A stretch of DNA of 64,000 nt from Streptomyces sp. ISL-1 (GCF_018614585.1 NZ_JAGGOI010000040.1:1-64000); one strand, 5' to 3'. Counted from the stretch's first letter, positions 25,593 to 34,031 are shown. Translations and numbers: made by a program. The notes: a model not told the origin generated them from the letters alone.

Positions 25593-27428
25593 CTACTTTG
25601 AACGCATTACTTCGTCACTCGTCAACGGGTTGGACGGCGGCTCCAACTTCACGTCATCGCCCTTCCCAACCACGACCAGGGCTTGATTCTTCAGACTTCT
25701 GGAGCCTTCATCCCAGTAACCGCTGTGGCCTTCAGTGTCCGTGGTCATCTGGTTGGCACCGAATTGCTCATCGCTGGGAATTCTGAAGCCGTCCCCGCCG
25801 TGTCCATAGCGGCCAAGAGCCGGGACCACGTCCCCCTCGGCTTCCTCGTTCCACACATGCCCCTTGGGGACATCCATCTCCTCGGCACCCGACACCTTGA
25901 CACCGGGGCTGCCCGCGAAGACGACGTCATCGGCGTTGAGGTCCCCTGTCTGGGCCGCTGCGCCGACCAGGGTCGTCCCGTACGAATGGCTGATCACGGT
26001 ACGGTGCGGTGCCGTATCGTCGGTGTGTGACGTTTCCAGTCCGTCCAAGAACCGGTTGAGCGCCGGTGCGCCGTCGTACGCGTAGTGCTCGAACGGGGCG
26101 TCCTTGGGTACGGAATCAGGCGCGTCGTATCCGAGCCAGGTGATGGTGGAGACGGACTCACCATCGGCATTGTCGTCGGCCGATCTCCACACATTGACCG
26201 AGCGGTTGATGTCGCCCTCGATCTTTCCGAGCTCCGCTGTCGTACCCGGCACGTAGACCGACTGGTGATCCGCGGTGTCTGGGTTTCCGTTGGCGAGGAT
26301 CGCGCGGCCGTCGCCCTCGGTGCTGAAGCCAAGCAGATACGCCTCGGGCAGTCCTTTCGTGCCGGTCTGGTCGAAGCGGTTCTGGATCGCGTCCATGCCG
26401 TCGATGGATTTGTGGGCGCTCTGGCGTGCTTTTTCCCATTCCTTCCACGCCACGCTGTCGACCTTGACGCCCTTCATGATGGTGCCGGTCATGGGGTTGA
26501 GGTAGTCCGTGTGCCGCGTGGGCTCCGGATGCTTCTTGAGCCACGTGTCGTATTCGACCTGCGCGCCGCCTCGGGCCTCGGCGAGCACCATCCGGTTCGC
26601 GTCGTCGCGTACGGCGGAGGGAAGGCCGTCGAGCGCTCCGATGCTCGCGGGGTGCATGGAGACGTAGGCGTCGCGCTGCTCCTGGGAGAGGCCGTTCCAC
26701 CAGTTGGCGTTGTCCTGGGGCGAGTCGTTCTTGGGCGGTGGCTTGATCGTGTCGAGGTAGGCATCGGCCGCGTCGCGCACGCCCCCCGTGTCCGACGTGA
26801 CGTCCGTCCAGTCCCGGGCGGACACTGTCAGGTCGTCATCGGCCTTGAGGGCCCGTATTTTCGGCGCCCACTTCGTGTCCGCGTCCGTGGCTTCCTTGAG
26901 CGCGTCGGCGATGCGGTTCGCGTACCCCATCGCCTTGCCGTAGTTCGGGTTCGGGTGGATGTTCGCTGCCTGGCGCTCCAGGGCATCGGAAGTCGGGCTG
27001 CCTCCGGCACTCCCGGTCACCGTGCCGCCATCAGCGGCCTTCTCGTCGCCGGGCTTCTTACCTGCTGGATATGTGACCGAGCCGTCCGGGTTCACCGTGC
27101 AGCCGTCCGCCTGAGCGTCCCCGATCGCCGCGTCCAGCTTCCGTTTGGCGGCCGCCATGTCGTAGGCGAACCCGTTGAGGGCCGTGCTGATCACGCCGCA
27201 TTCGATCTGGATGTAGTGGAAGTTCTTCGCCAGGGCTTGAAGCTGCTTCTGTGCCGCCTCCGCTGCGTCACCCTGCAACGTCTTGCGCATGCCTGCGGCC
27301 ACGGTGTTCTCGACGCGATCCTTGGCTGCCTGGGCCACATTGCCCATGGAGCGGTATCCGTCGGCGGCGTCCTCGTACTCGGAGGGCTTGAAGGCCTTGA
27401 GGGAGGCGTAGTCCATCCCGCCCGTCAC
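25593..27428 (-). CDS. WXG100/ESX-linked DUF1023 alpha/beta hydrolase
   Basis: 611 residues. The first ~110 are helical (SEYEDAADGYRSMGNVAQAA, KNFHYIQIECGVISTALNGF), like WXG100/LXG heads. Residues about 330-600 are an alpha/beta hydrolase of the DUF1023 type: TWLGYDAPDSVPKDA, nucleophile elbow VISHSYGTTLVG, VFAGSPGVKV, and TTDTEGHSGYWDEGSRSL with the likely catalytic His. There is no signal peptide; export by a WXG100-dependent route is possible but unproved. The GTG start overlaps the upstream WXG-like gene as GTGA. It might be a secreted enzyme or toxin; no immunity gene is recognised. Confidence 0.82.
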   Translation of the reverse strand: MTGGMDYASLKAFKPSEYEDAADGYRSMGNVAQAAKDRVENTVAAGMRKTLQGDAAEAAQKQLQALAKNFHYIQIECGVISTALNGFAYDMAAAKRKLDAAIGDAQADGCTVNPDGSVTYPAGKKPGDEKAADGGTVTGSAGGSPTSDALERQAANIHPNPNYGKAMGYANRIADALKEATDADTKWAPKIRALKADDDLTVSARDWTDVTSDTGGVRDAADAYLDTIKPPPKNDSPQDNANWWNGLSQEQRDAYVSMHPASIGALDGLPSAVRDDANRMVLAEARGGAQVEYDTWLKKHPEPTRHTDYLNPMTGTIMKGVKVDSVAWKEWEKARQSAHKSIDGMDAIQNRFDQTGTKGLPEAYLLGFSTEGDGRAILANGNPDTADHQSVYVPGTTAELGKIEGDINRSVNVWRSADDNADGESVSTITWLGYDAPDSVPKDAPFEHYAYDGAPALNRFLDGLETSHTDDTAPHRTVISHSYGTTLVGAAAQTGDLNADDVVFAGSPGVKVSGAEEMDVPKGHVWNEEAEGDVVPALGRYGHGGDGFRIPSDEQFGANQMTTDTEGHSGYWDEGSRSLKNQALVVVGKGDDVKLEPPSNPLTSDEVMRSK

Positions 27429-27880
27429 CGGCCCTTCGCCTGGCCGCCGACGGCGTCCGTGTCCGCGTACTTGAGGTTCAGCTTGCCCAACTCGCCCTTG
27501 ACCGCCTCATCGGACGTCAACAGATCGCGGCCCACCTGCTCCAGGACGCTCTGGAGTGAGCCGCACCGCTCGCTGACGCTTTCGGCGTACTTCTTCCAGG
27601 AGTCGTACACGTCTTTCTGCGCGGCCGCGCTCAGACAACCCGTGGTTGCGCCGAGCCCTGCCTGGCCGTCCTCCAGTTTGGTCAGCCCGGCGCCGATGCT
27701 CTGGCGAAGGGAGCCCACCCCTTCGCCGACTGTGGCCCACGCCTTCTTGCTGGACTTCAGGCCGCCTGTCACGGCGCTGGGCACGGAGCTGGGCTCAACC
27801 GGAACCTGGTTGAGCCGCATCGCTGCGGACTGCCGATCGGTCACATCGGCTTTGATCTGTTCCCACTCGTCCCACGCCAT
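27425..27880 (-). CDS. WXG100-like helical protein
   Basis: 151 residues from ATG 27880. It is almost all helical and unsigned, with MAWDEWEQIKADVTDRQS at the N-terminus, VYDSWKKYAESVSERCG in the middle, and a length compatible with an elongated WXG100/ESAT-6-type helical hairpin. It is translationally coupled to the DUF1023 hydrolase, the usual pairing of a secretion partner with its effector. The canonical WXG turn is not obvious (WKK is closest), so the assignment is by context and architecture. Confidence 0.65.
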   Translation of the reverse strand: MAWDEWEQIKADVTDRQSAAMRLNQVPVEPSSVPSAVTGGLKSSKKAWATVGEGVGSLRQSIGAGLTKLEDGQAGLGATTGCLSAAAQKDVYDSWKKYAESVSERCGSLQSVLEQVGRDLLTSDEAVKGELGKLNLKYADTDAVGGQAKGR

Positions 27881-28388
27881 GCGTAGCCCCCGTTTACCCC
27901 TGTGGATCACTCCAGCCAAGAACACTACATCGCACCAGCAACACACAGCCCATGAGTACCTGTACCTATGCGAATGAGCACCTGTCCCGGGACTGTAAGA
28001 AGAACGGGCCTGCCGAACTGGGCCAGGCTTCCGGTCCATTCGTTGCCCGGCAGGTCTCACATTCGGTGGAGCGGAGGGTGGCGCTATCCGTGGAGGATGC
28101 GGTGGCGGAGGAGGGCGAAGCCTGCTCTGCCTACAGGCTGGCGGACGCCAACCTGCCTCACTACCGGTCAACATGCGGACAGAGATCGCGCTGTTGGTAC
28201 CCGCCGAGAACGCCGGCGCTCACGGAGTTCCAGAAGGCGCGCGCGTCGGTGAGGTGCCCGCCGAGGGTGTGCCAAGCCATCTGCGGAAAGTCGGTCCGAA
28301 GCGCGGCCAGGCCCGCTTTGGCGAGCCGGGCCACCATCCGCAGCGCTCTGGACAGCTCCATCCGCAAAGCCAGGCCCCGGGATGCGGC
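27881..28388. other. 508-bp region between divergent genes
   Basis: Contains the promoter region of the minus-strand operon. Minus-strand frames here (MELSRALRMVARLAKAGLAA, QMAWHTLGGHLTDARAFWNS) look partly protein-like and may be a worn gene, but the start would lie over the oppositely transcribed 28389 gene. I leave it uncalled. Confidence 0.35.
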
Positions 28389-28745
28389 ATGAGCACCCGA
28401 CCCCATCCCCCCTTGGAAGGCCAACGCGCCACTCCAACGGGCGCGCACGCCGCCGAACAGGCCCCGCTGCGGCTGGTCATCGGCGAACCGAAGGGCGTCG
28501 CCGAAGGCGTCCCTTCTGCTGTTCGCCCTGACCCGCACGAGGCAGACGGCCGCTACCCCGTCGCGTGGCTGCACATCACCGCACCCGGACGAGGCGTGTT
28601 CCCCGCCGCCACCTCGAAGTGCGCGTGCGGCCGGGACCGCAGCGCGGTCGGCCACCGCAAGGTGCACGACCTGATCGCCGACCACACCGCCCACCGCGAC
28701 CTCTGCCTACTCCGGAGCTTCCAGGAAGGGAGGACCGCCGTATGA
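28389..28745 (+). CDS. Small Cys/His protein of integrative elements
   Basis: 118 residues from ATG 28389. The C-terminal half has PVAWLHITAPGRGVFPAATS then CACGRD, HRKVHDLIADHTAH and a final Cys, a possible zinc site (CxC...H...H...C). I recognise this as a small protein commonly found among the genes of actinomycete integrative and conjugative elements; its function is not known. The stop overlaps the next ORF as ATGA. Confidence 0.68.
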   Translation: MSTRPHPPLEGQRATPTGAHAAEQAPLRLVIGEPKGVAEGVPSAVRPDPHEADGRYPVAWLHITAPGRGVFPAATSKCACGRDRSAVGHRKVHDLIADHTAHRDLCLLRSFQEGRTAV

Positions 28746-29071
28746 CCAGCACCAACCCACCCACGCCGTCCATCGGGGGAGCGGCCCTGCTCGACGAGGT
28801 CGAAGCCTTCCACCGCCGCTTCAACATCTTGCCGAAGGCGGGCCTTGAGCCGGAGTGGACACCGCGGGAGCTGCGGCACAGCTTCGTGTCCCTGCTCTCC
28901 GATCACGGCATCCCGCTTGAGCGGATCGCGCTCCTGGTCGGCCACAGCAGCCAGGCGACCACGGAAGCGGTCTACCGCAAACAGCTCCGTCCCGTGATCA
29001 CGCAGGGGGCCGAAGCGATGGACGAGATCTTTGCGGACGATGAGGGCCAATGTGTGGGTCGTAGAGCCTGA
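28742..29071 (+). pseudogene. Chimeric remnant: foreign N-terminus joined to tyrosine-integrase C-terminus
   Basis: 109 codons. The first ~32 residues (TSTNPPTPSIGGAALLDEVE, AFHRRFN) resemble the start of another element-encoded protein. From about residue 38 the sequence is the C-terminal catalytic part of a tyrosine recombinase: PRELRHSFVSLLSDHGIPLE, LVGHSSQATTEAVYRKQL with catalytic Arg, His and Tyr. The core-binding domain and the first catalytic Arg are missing. An internal deletion that fused two genes in frame explains this best; recombination activity is not expected. Confidence 0.75.
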
Positions 29072-29094
29072 GTCATGCGTCTGGGCTTTCGAAC

Positions 29095-29132
29095 ATGTCA
29101 GGGCCTAATCACGCAAGATTGCGCCCTGACAT
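29095..29132. terminator. Hairpin after the integrase remnant
   Basis: atgtcagggc at 29095-29104 pairs with gccctgacat at 29123-29132 around an 18-nt loop, 24 nt after the remnant's stop codon. Confidence 0.55.
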
Positions 29133-29190
29133 GGGTCGGTTGCGACTCGCCCGCAAGCCGTAACACTGAGGCGTGGCTTCATCAACGTTT

Positions 29191-29270
29191 GTTGGCCCCG
29201 GGGGCAGCGTGAATTGGCCCCAGTTCGCGATCTTCATGTCATGATCTGACAGCGGCAATTGGCCCCACTC
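29191..29270. repeat. Spaced ttggcccc repeats
   Basis: aattggccccagt at 29212-29224 and aattggccccact at 29257-29269 are spaced 45 bp apart, and a weaker ttggccccg is at 29192. Repeated tggggccaatt motifs recall the multiple terminal repeats of IS21-type elements, but no transposase is present, so this may be only an end fragment. Confidence 0.4.
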
Positions 29271-29316
29271 CGTGCCCTGCTTGCAGGGCGGATCTTGACT
29301 GTGAGGGAGATATGAC

Positions 29317-29841
29317 GTGGCTGTCCCGTGGGGGCTGTTGATATCCACCGTGGGTGGCGTCGCGGCCACTGTTGTGGGCGTCATCGCAGGCGGTGTTGTC
29401 GGGCGGCGCAGCCAGAACCGGCAGTGGCTGCAGGAATCACGGACCGCAGCCTACGAGAAGTTCCTGCAGGCGTTCGGGGCCGTGGAGATGGAGCTGCGCC
29501 ACGCCTTCCTCGACAGGCGAACACCGGCAGTCGTCTGGGAGCCGTTCAATGCGGCGCTGCACTCGCTGTCCCTGGTGGCGAGTCCCGAAACCGCCGCCGC
29601 GGCCGACAAGATCTGCGACCTTATCGAGGAGTTCACCATCCTCTTCCACGGCCGTCAGCCGACAGATCTTGACGAGCTCCGGCCGATTCACAGTGGTCTG
29701 CACGAGGCGCACCTGAAGTTCGTTAATGCGGCTCGGCGCTCTCTCGATCCGTCACAGGAGCACGTTCAGCGGGCACTGGGCGGTCCGTCGGCGTGGCACG
29801 GCGTCGAATCCTATGCCCGAGGCGATCAACTTGCGGACTGA
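29317..29841 (+). CDS. Membrane-anchored hypothetical protein, 174 aa
   Basis: GTG 29317 follows a gagggaga site by six bases. One membrane segment near the N-terminus (LLISTVGGVAATVVGVIAGG) is followed by a basic RRSQNRQW and a long helical cytoplasmic part (AAYEKFLQAFGAVEMELRHA, ADKICDLIEEFTILFHGR). No family assigned. The layout of one N-terminal helix plus a coiled soluble part recalls small membrane proteins of mobile elements. It lies inside the tRNA-Pro element, near its tRNA-side end. Confidence 0.68.
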   Translation: MAVPWGLLISTVGGVAATVVGVIAGGVVGRRSQNRQWLQESRTAAYEKFLQAFGAVEMELRHAFLDRRTPAVVWEPFNAALHSLSLVASPETAAAADKICDLIEEFTILFHGRQPTDLDELRPIHSGLHEAHLKFVNAARRSLDPSQEHVQRALGGPSAWHGVESYARGDQLAD

Positions 29842-30081
29842 CCGGACGGCTCCGGATGCGCTGGCCGCGATCACTTCTGCCAGATGAGTCTTGGCGTGAG
29901 CAAGGCGGTAGGAGTCGGTGCCGGTAAAGCCTGCTATGCCTTGATCCACGGCGCCGTTAAAACCCACGGAGTCTCCGGTGCGGCGGCCGATGACGATCAA
30001 GGGTGGCTGGGGTCCCGTATGAGCGGGGCGCTGGTCTTGATCGACGACCTCTGGCCCCCTGTTTGGCCCCCCGAGCACGAC

Positions 30082-30115
30082 AGAGGCCCATTCGCGATCA
30101 CGCGAATGGGCCTCT
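30082..30115 (-). terminator. Perfect terminator of tRNA-Pro
   Basis: agaggcccattcgcg at 30082-30096 pairs exactly with 30101-30115 around atca. It begins 8 nt beyond the tRNA 3' end in the reading direction and appears to be supplied by the integrated element. Confidence 0.8.
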
Positions 30116-30123
30116 GACCAGCG

Positions 30124-30197
30124 TCGGGGTGGCGGGATTTGAACCCACGACCTCTTCGTCCCGAACGAAGCGCGCTGCCAAGCTGCGCTACACCCCG
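30124..30197 (-). tRNA. tRNA-Pro(CGG)
   Basis: 74 nt on the minus strand. The acceptor stem is CGGGGTG paired with CACCCCG plus discriminator A. The D arm contains AGCTTGGCAG, the anticodon loop is TTCGGGA (anticodon CGG), and the T arm has GGTTCAAATCC. CCA is not encoded. Its 3' 43 bases are duplicated at 24327-24369, so the gene remains functional after integration. Confidence 0.95.
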
Positions 30198-30328
30198 ATG
30201 TCACCGGCGTCGCGGCGACATCGATTACTTTAGCCCACCCGCGCCCGCAGGCGAAATCCGGTTTCGCGGCCTCCCCGGTGCCCCGCCCGGCCTTCCTCAG
30301 CGCCCCATCCCCAGTCCTGGCCCCGCCC

Positions 30329-31255
30329 TCAGTCCCGCGAAGTCAGCGTCAGCAGCGTCGCCTCCGGCGGGCACGCGAACCGCACCGGGGTGTAGCGGTT
30401 CGTCCCGCAGCCCGCCGAGACGTGCATGTAGGAGACGTTTCCGCCGGACCGGTGGGTGGACAGTCCCTTCACGCGGGCCGTGTCCAGGTCGCAGTTGGTG
30501 ACCAGCGCCCCGTAGAAGGGGATGCACAGCTGGCCGCCGTGGGTGTGGCCCGCCAGGATCAGGGGATAGCCGTCCGCCGTGAAGGCGTCGAGCGTGCGCA
30601 GGTACGGGGCGTGGACGACGGCCAGTGACAGGTCGGCGCCCTGTTCCGGGCCGCCCGCGACGAGGCCGTAGCGGTCGCGCTTGATGTGGGGGTCGTCGAG
30701 GCCGGTGAAGGCGAGTTCGTAGCCGTCCAGCTTCAGGTGGCCGCGGGCGTTGTTCAGGCCCACCCAGCCCGCCGCGTCGAAGGCGTCGCGCAGGCCCTCC
30801 CACGGGTTGTGGACCGCGCTGACGGCCGGGGCGTTGCCGTTCAGGCCGTGCCTGCCCTGGGCCTTCTCGAAGAGATAGAGGGCGGGGTTACGGAGCTTGG
30901 GGCCGTAGTAGTCGTTGGAGCCGAAGACGTACACGCCGGGGTATTCGAGCAGCGGGCCGAGCGCGTCCAGGACCTCCGGCACGGCCTCCGGGTCTGACAG
31001 GTTGTCGCCGGTGTTGACCACGAAGTCCGGGTGCAGGCCCGCGAGCGACTGGAGCCAGGCGCGCTTCTTGCGCTGGCCGCTCACCATGTGGATGTCGGAG
31101 ACCTGGAGTACGCGCAGCGGCCGCATCCCCGGCGGCAGTACCGGGACCGTCAGCCGTCGGAGGCGGAAGGAGCGGGCCTCGAAGCCGGCGGCGTAGGCGA
31201 GGCCGGCCGCGCCGACCGCCGTGATTCCCAGGGGTACTCCGTAGCGTGCGCGCAT
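30329..31255 (-). CDS. Membrane-anchored metallophosphoesterase
   Basis: 308 residues from ATG 31255. One N-terminal hydrophobic helix (PLGITAVGAAGLAYAAGFEA) precedes a calcineurin-like domain with the metal ligands in order: VLQVSDIHM, VNTGDNLSD, VFGSNDYYGP, AVVHAPY and LAGHTHGGQL. Similar proteins are hydrolases of phosphodiesters or UDP-lipids; the substrate is unknown. Its start overlaps the end of the upstream gene by 106 nt. Confidence 0.9.
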   Translation of the reverse strand: MRARYGVPLGITAVGAAGLAYAAGFEARSFRLRRLTVPVLPPGMRPLRVLQVSDIHMVSGQRKKRAWLQSLAGLHPDFVVNTGDNLSDPEAVPEVLDALGPLLEYPGVYVFGSNDYYGPKLRNPALYLFEKAQGRHGLNGNAPAVSAVHNPWEGLRDAFDAAGWVGLNNARGHLKLDGYELAFTGLDDPHIKRDRYGLVAGGPEQGADLSLAVVHAPYLRTLDAFTADGYPLILAGHTHGGQLCIPFYGALVTNCDLDTARVKGLSTHRSGGNVSYMHVSAGCGTNRYTPVRFACPPEATLLTLTSRD

Positions 31256-32586
31256 GCGCCCATCGTCGCAGACCCCGCAGGCCGGGGGAGGGGGTGGGCG
31301 GCTGCCGCGGGCACACCTTCCCGCAGTGGGAGCGCGAGCAGCAGGCCGAGCGAGATCCAGACGTACGTATTGCTGCCGATGAAGCCGTCGACGCCTGTGG
31401 CGTCCCAGCTCCACAGCCATACGACGCTGCTGCACAGCACGACGTAGATCGCCACGCCCCACCTCAGCAGCCGCCGCCGCCTTGGGTCGTCCTTCCTGTG
31501 GCGCAGACCCGCGTCGATGAGTACGGCGAGGGCCGGGAACAGCCAGACCAGATGGTGCACCCAGGTGACCGGGCTGATGAGACAGGCAGTGAGGCCGGTC
31601 AGGGCGAAGCCCGCCATCTCGTCGCCCGCGGCGACCGCGCGGCGTGCGCGCCAGGCCCAGACGCACAGGAGCACGATCACGCCGACCGCCCACACCAGGT
31701 GGCTGGGGGCTCCGGGGTCCGACAGCCGGGCGAGGACTCCCTGCCAGGACTGGTTGGAGACGTACGCCAGCGAACCGACGCGGTCCGTGTCCCACATCGC
31801 CTCGGTCCAGTACACGCGGGACGCGTCGGGGGCCGCCCACAGAGCCAGCAGCGTCGCGGTGATCGCGACGCCCGAGGCCGTGGCGGCGGCACGCCAGCGT
31901 CGGGTGACCAGCAGATAGCAGATGAAGATGGCAGGGGTGAGCTTGATCGCGGCGGCGAGACCGATGCCGAGGCCCGCGAACCGCTGGCGGCCCGTGGACA
32001 GCAGCCAGGCGTCGGCGAGTACGAGCGCCAGCAGCAGCAGATTGACCTGGCCGAAGCTGAACGTGTCGCGGACCGGCTCCAGCAGGACGAACAGACAGCC
32101 CGCCACGGCGAAGGCGAACCACCGGGTCCAGCCCTGCCGGCGGACAGCGGCGCCGGCCGTCCAGTACAGGATCGCGCCCGCCGCCGCGAGATTGAGCAGC
32201 GTGCTGATCGCGACGGCGCTCGGCCAGCCGACCAGGGTCATCGGCAGCATGCACAGGGCGGCGAAGGGCGGATAGGTGAAGCCGTAGTGCGTCCCGGGCA
32301 CCAGGTAGTCGTAGATGCTCCCGCCGTGCTGCCAGCTGTCGACGGTGCCGTAGTAGACGCCGAGGTCGAACCAGTCCCGGTGGAGAGGGACCGTCGCAAG
32401 GAAGACCCCGACGGCCGCGGCGAGCCCCACCACAAGGAGCAGCCGACCGCGCGTGGTCGTCGGCAAAGTCATGCCGGCCTTCATGCGGGACTCCCCTTCG
32501 TTCGGACTCCCCTCGATGGGGGACTCCTCCTCTTGCCGGCTCCCCTTCATTCGGGACTCTTCTTCACGTGACGCTCCCCGGTTCAT
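31150..32586 (-). CDS. GT87-type (DUF2029) polyprenyl-phosphate mannosyltransferase-like protein
   Basis: 478 residues with about ten membrane helices. GT-C features include the first-loop acidic segment PLHRDWFDLGVYYGTVDSWQ, YGFTYPPFAALCMLP, IKLTPAIFICYLL and WVHHLVWLFPALAVL. Relatives such as PimE transfer mannose from polyprenyl phosphate. ATG 32586 overlaps the previous stop as ATGA; the first ~35 residues are a Glu/Ser/Lys-rich low-complexity tail, and ATG 32472 is a possible later start. The last ~60 residues are Pro/Ala-rich and overlap the phosphoesterase gene in another frame. Confidence 0.85.
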   Translation of the reverse strand: MNRGASREEESRMKGSRQEEESPIEGSPNEGESRMKAGMTLPTTTRGRLLLVVGLAAAVGVFLATVPLHRDWFDLGVYYGTVDSWQHGGSIYDYLVPGTHYGFTYPPFAALCMLPMTLVGWPSAVAISTLLNLAAAGAILYWTAGAAVRRQGWTRWFAFAVAGCLFVLLEPVRDTFSFGQVNLLLLALVLADAWLLSTGRQRFAGLGIGLAAAIKLTPAIFICYLLVTRRWRAAATASGVAITATLLALWAAPDASRVYWTEAMWDTDRVGSLAYVSNQSWQGVLARLSDPGAPSHLVWAVGVIVLLCVWAWRARRAVAAGDEMAGFALTGLTACLISPVTWVHHLVWLFPALAVLIDAGLRHRKDDPRRRRLLRWGVAIYVVLCSSVVWLWSWDATGVDGFIGSNTYVWISLGLLLALPLREGVPAAAAHPLPRPAGSATMGACAHATEYPWESRRSARPASPTPPASRPAPSASDG

Positions 32587-34031
32587 GCGGCGCTCCCCAG
32601 TGGTCCGGTCCCGGCGCGGGACGAGGCCCGTCCCGCGATGCGGTGTGTGCACCACAGCGCGAGCACCGCGAGGACTCCGCCGAAGGTCGCCAGCGCCACC
32701 TGCGGCCCCTGCGGTGCGAAGCCACTGGGCAGTACGGCCAGGGCCAGTACGGCGCTCGCCGCGGCGACCGCCCGGCGCACCGGCCGGTCGGGCCCGGCAG
32801 CGGCGATCAGGAACAGGCCCCACAGCACGTACCAAGGCCGTATCGCGGGTCCGAGGACGGCCACCGCGATCAGGCTCAGCCCCAGTGCGTACACCGGGCG
32901 CAGCAGATGGCGCCGCCAGGCGATCAGTATGGCCAGTGCAGTGGCGGCCAGACCCGCCAAGTGCCAGGCGGGGGCGGCGAATTGGGCAAGGCCGCTGCCC
33001 GCGTTCTCCAGCAGGGCACCCGTCATCCGGCCGAGGGAGGAGGTTATCGACCAGTTCTGCGGTGAGACGGGGGTGTCGAGGGCGGCTATCCACCCGTATC
33101 CCGTACCTGCCACGGCCGTTGTCGCCGCCGTCGTTGCCGCGCAGACTCCGAACACGGCCAGTGCGGCCTTCACCCGTGGGGCCTTCAGCCGGGGGGTACG
33201 CCCCGCGAGCTGCCGGCCCCAGAGCAGGGCGATGGCCAACAGCCCCAGCGCGGCCGGGGCCTTCACCAGGGCGGCGAGGGTGACCAGTACGACGGCCAGG
33301 ATCGGCCACCGGCCCAGCGCCGCCACCAGCCCCGCGCCCAGCAGCCCGAGCATGATCGCGTCATTGTGCGCTCCGCCGACGAGATGCAGCAGCACCAGGG
33401 GGTTGAGCGCTCCGAGCCAGAGCGCGGTGGCCGGGTCAGCCCCGCAGTGCCGGGCCAGCTTGGGCAGACAGAGGACCATCACGGCGACCCCGAGCAGCGC
33501 GACGAGCCGCATGCCGAGCACTCCGGTGAACACCTCGGTACGGGAGAAGTCGGCTATCGCGGTCGCGCAGGCGAGGAAGAGCGGTCCGTAAGGAGTCGGG
33601 GTGTGCTGCCACAGCGGCGCCACCTCGGCGTTCAGCGGGCCGCCGAGCCGGGAGGGGCCGTTGGCGTACACATCGATCTGCGCGTCGACCATCGCTCCCT
33701 GCGCGAGATAGCTGTACACGTCCCGGCTGAACAGCGGTGGCGCCAGCAGCAGCGGCGCGGCCCACAGCCCGAGCGTGAGCAGCAGGGTGCGCCGACCCGG
33801 CGGCTCGGGACCGCGCACCGCCCGCCCGAGCAGCGCCCAGGCGGCGACCAGCAGTACGAGTCCGAAGTACGCGGCGACGAGCCCGAGCGCGGCCCCGCCG
33901 GACTCGGGGGCGAGCACATCCCGTACGGGCAGCGCGCCGACGGTCACACCGCCCGCGGCGAGGGCTGCCGAACCCAGCAGCCCCAGCAGTTGGCAGCGGT
34001 GGGTGTCGAGGGAGACGGGGACGGCCAGCAT
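32583..34031 (-). CDS. MptB-like alpha-(1->6)-mannosyltransferase
   Basis: 482 residues, polytopic GT-C enzyme. It has the MptA/MptB-like loop FSRDVYSYLAQGAMVDAQID followed by YANGPSRLGGP and WQHTPTPYGPLFL, then NPLVLLHLVGGAHNDAIMLG and VKAPAALGLLAIALLWGRQL. MptB uses polyprenyl-phosphomannose to extend lipomannan in mycobacteria; the streptomycete product is not known. It is the first gene of a three-gene operon with the GT87 protein and the phosphoesterase, suggesting a cell-envelope glycan pathway. Confidence 0.87.
   Translation of the reverse strand: MLAVPVSLDTHRCQLLGLLGSAALAAGGVTVGALPVRDVLAPESGGAALGLVAAYFGLVLLVAAWALLGRAVRGPEPPGRRTLLLTLGLWAAPLLLAPPLFSRDVYSYLAQGAMVDAQIDVYANGPSRLGGPLNAEVAPLWQHTPTPYGPLFLACATAIADFSRTEVFTGVLGMRLVALLGVAVMVLCLPKLARHCGADPATALWLGALNPLVLLHLVGGAHNDAIMLGLLGAGLVAALGRWPILAVVLVTLAALVKAPAALGLLAIALLWGRQLAGRTPRLKAPRVKAALAVFGVCAATTAATTAVAGTGYGWIAALDTPVSPQNWSITSSLGRMTGALLENAGSGLAQFAAPAWHLAGLAATALAILIAWRRHLLRPVYALGLSLIAVAVLGPAIRPWYVLWGLFLIAAAGPDRPVRRAVAAASAVLALAVLPSGFAPQGPQVALATFGGVLAVLALWCTHRIAGRASSRAGTGPLGSAA

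Larger units (their letters stand above)
24327..30165. mobile_element. Degenerate integrative element in tRNA-Pro
   Basis: A 5.8-kb segment bounded by the 43-bp direct repeats, one of which completes tRNA-Pro(CGG). Inside are a small Cys/His protein typical of actinomycete integrative elements and the C-terminal end of a tyrosine integrase, plus a lipoprotein, a DUF1023 hydrolase and a WXG100-like gene as apparent cargo. No complete integrase, excisionase, replication or transfer gene is visible, so it should be immobile by itself. Confidence 0.82.

Noticed and set aside
28161..28694. Minus-strand 177-residue frame opposite the Cys/His protein gene
   Set aside because: Parts look protein-like, but its first half is the mirror of the plus-strand gene, which has the recognisable family sequence and the ATGA coupling.
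29884..30117. 77-residue frame running into the tRNA-Pro terminator
   Set aside because: It might be a relic of an integrase C-terminus (WPPVWPPEHD), but there is no ribosome-binding site and it translates the terminator.
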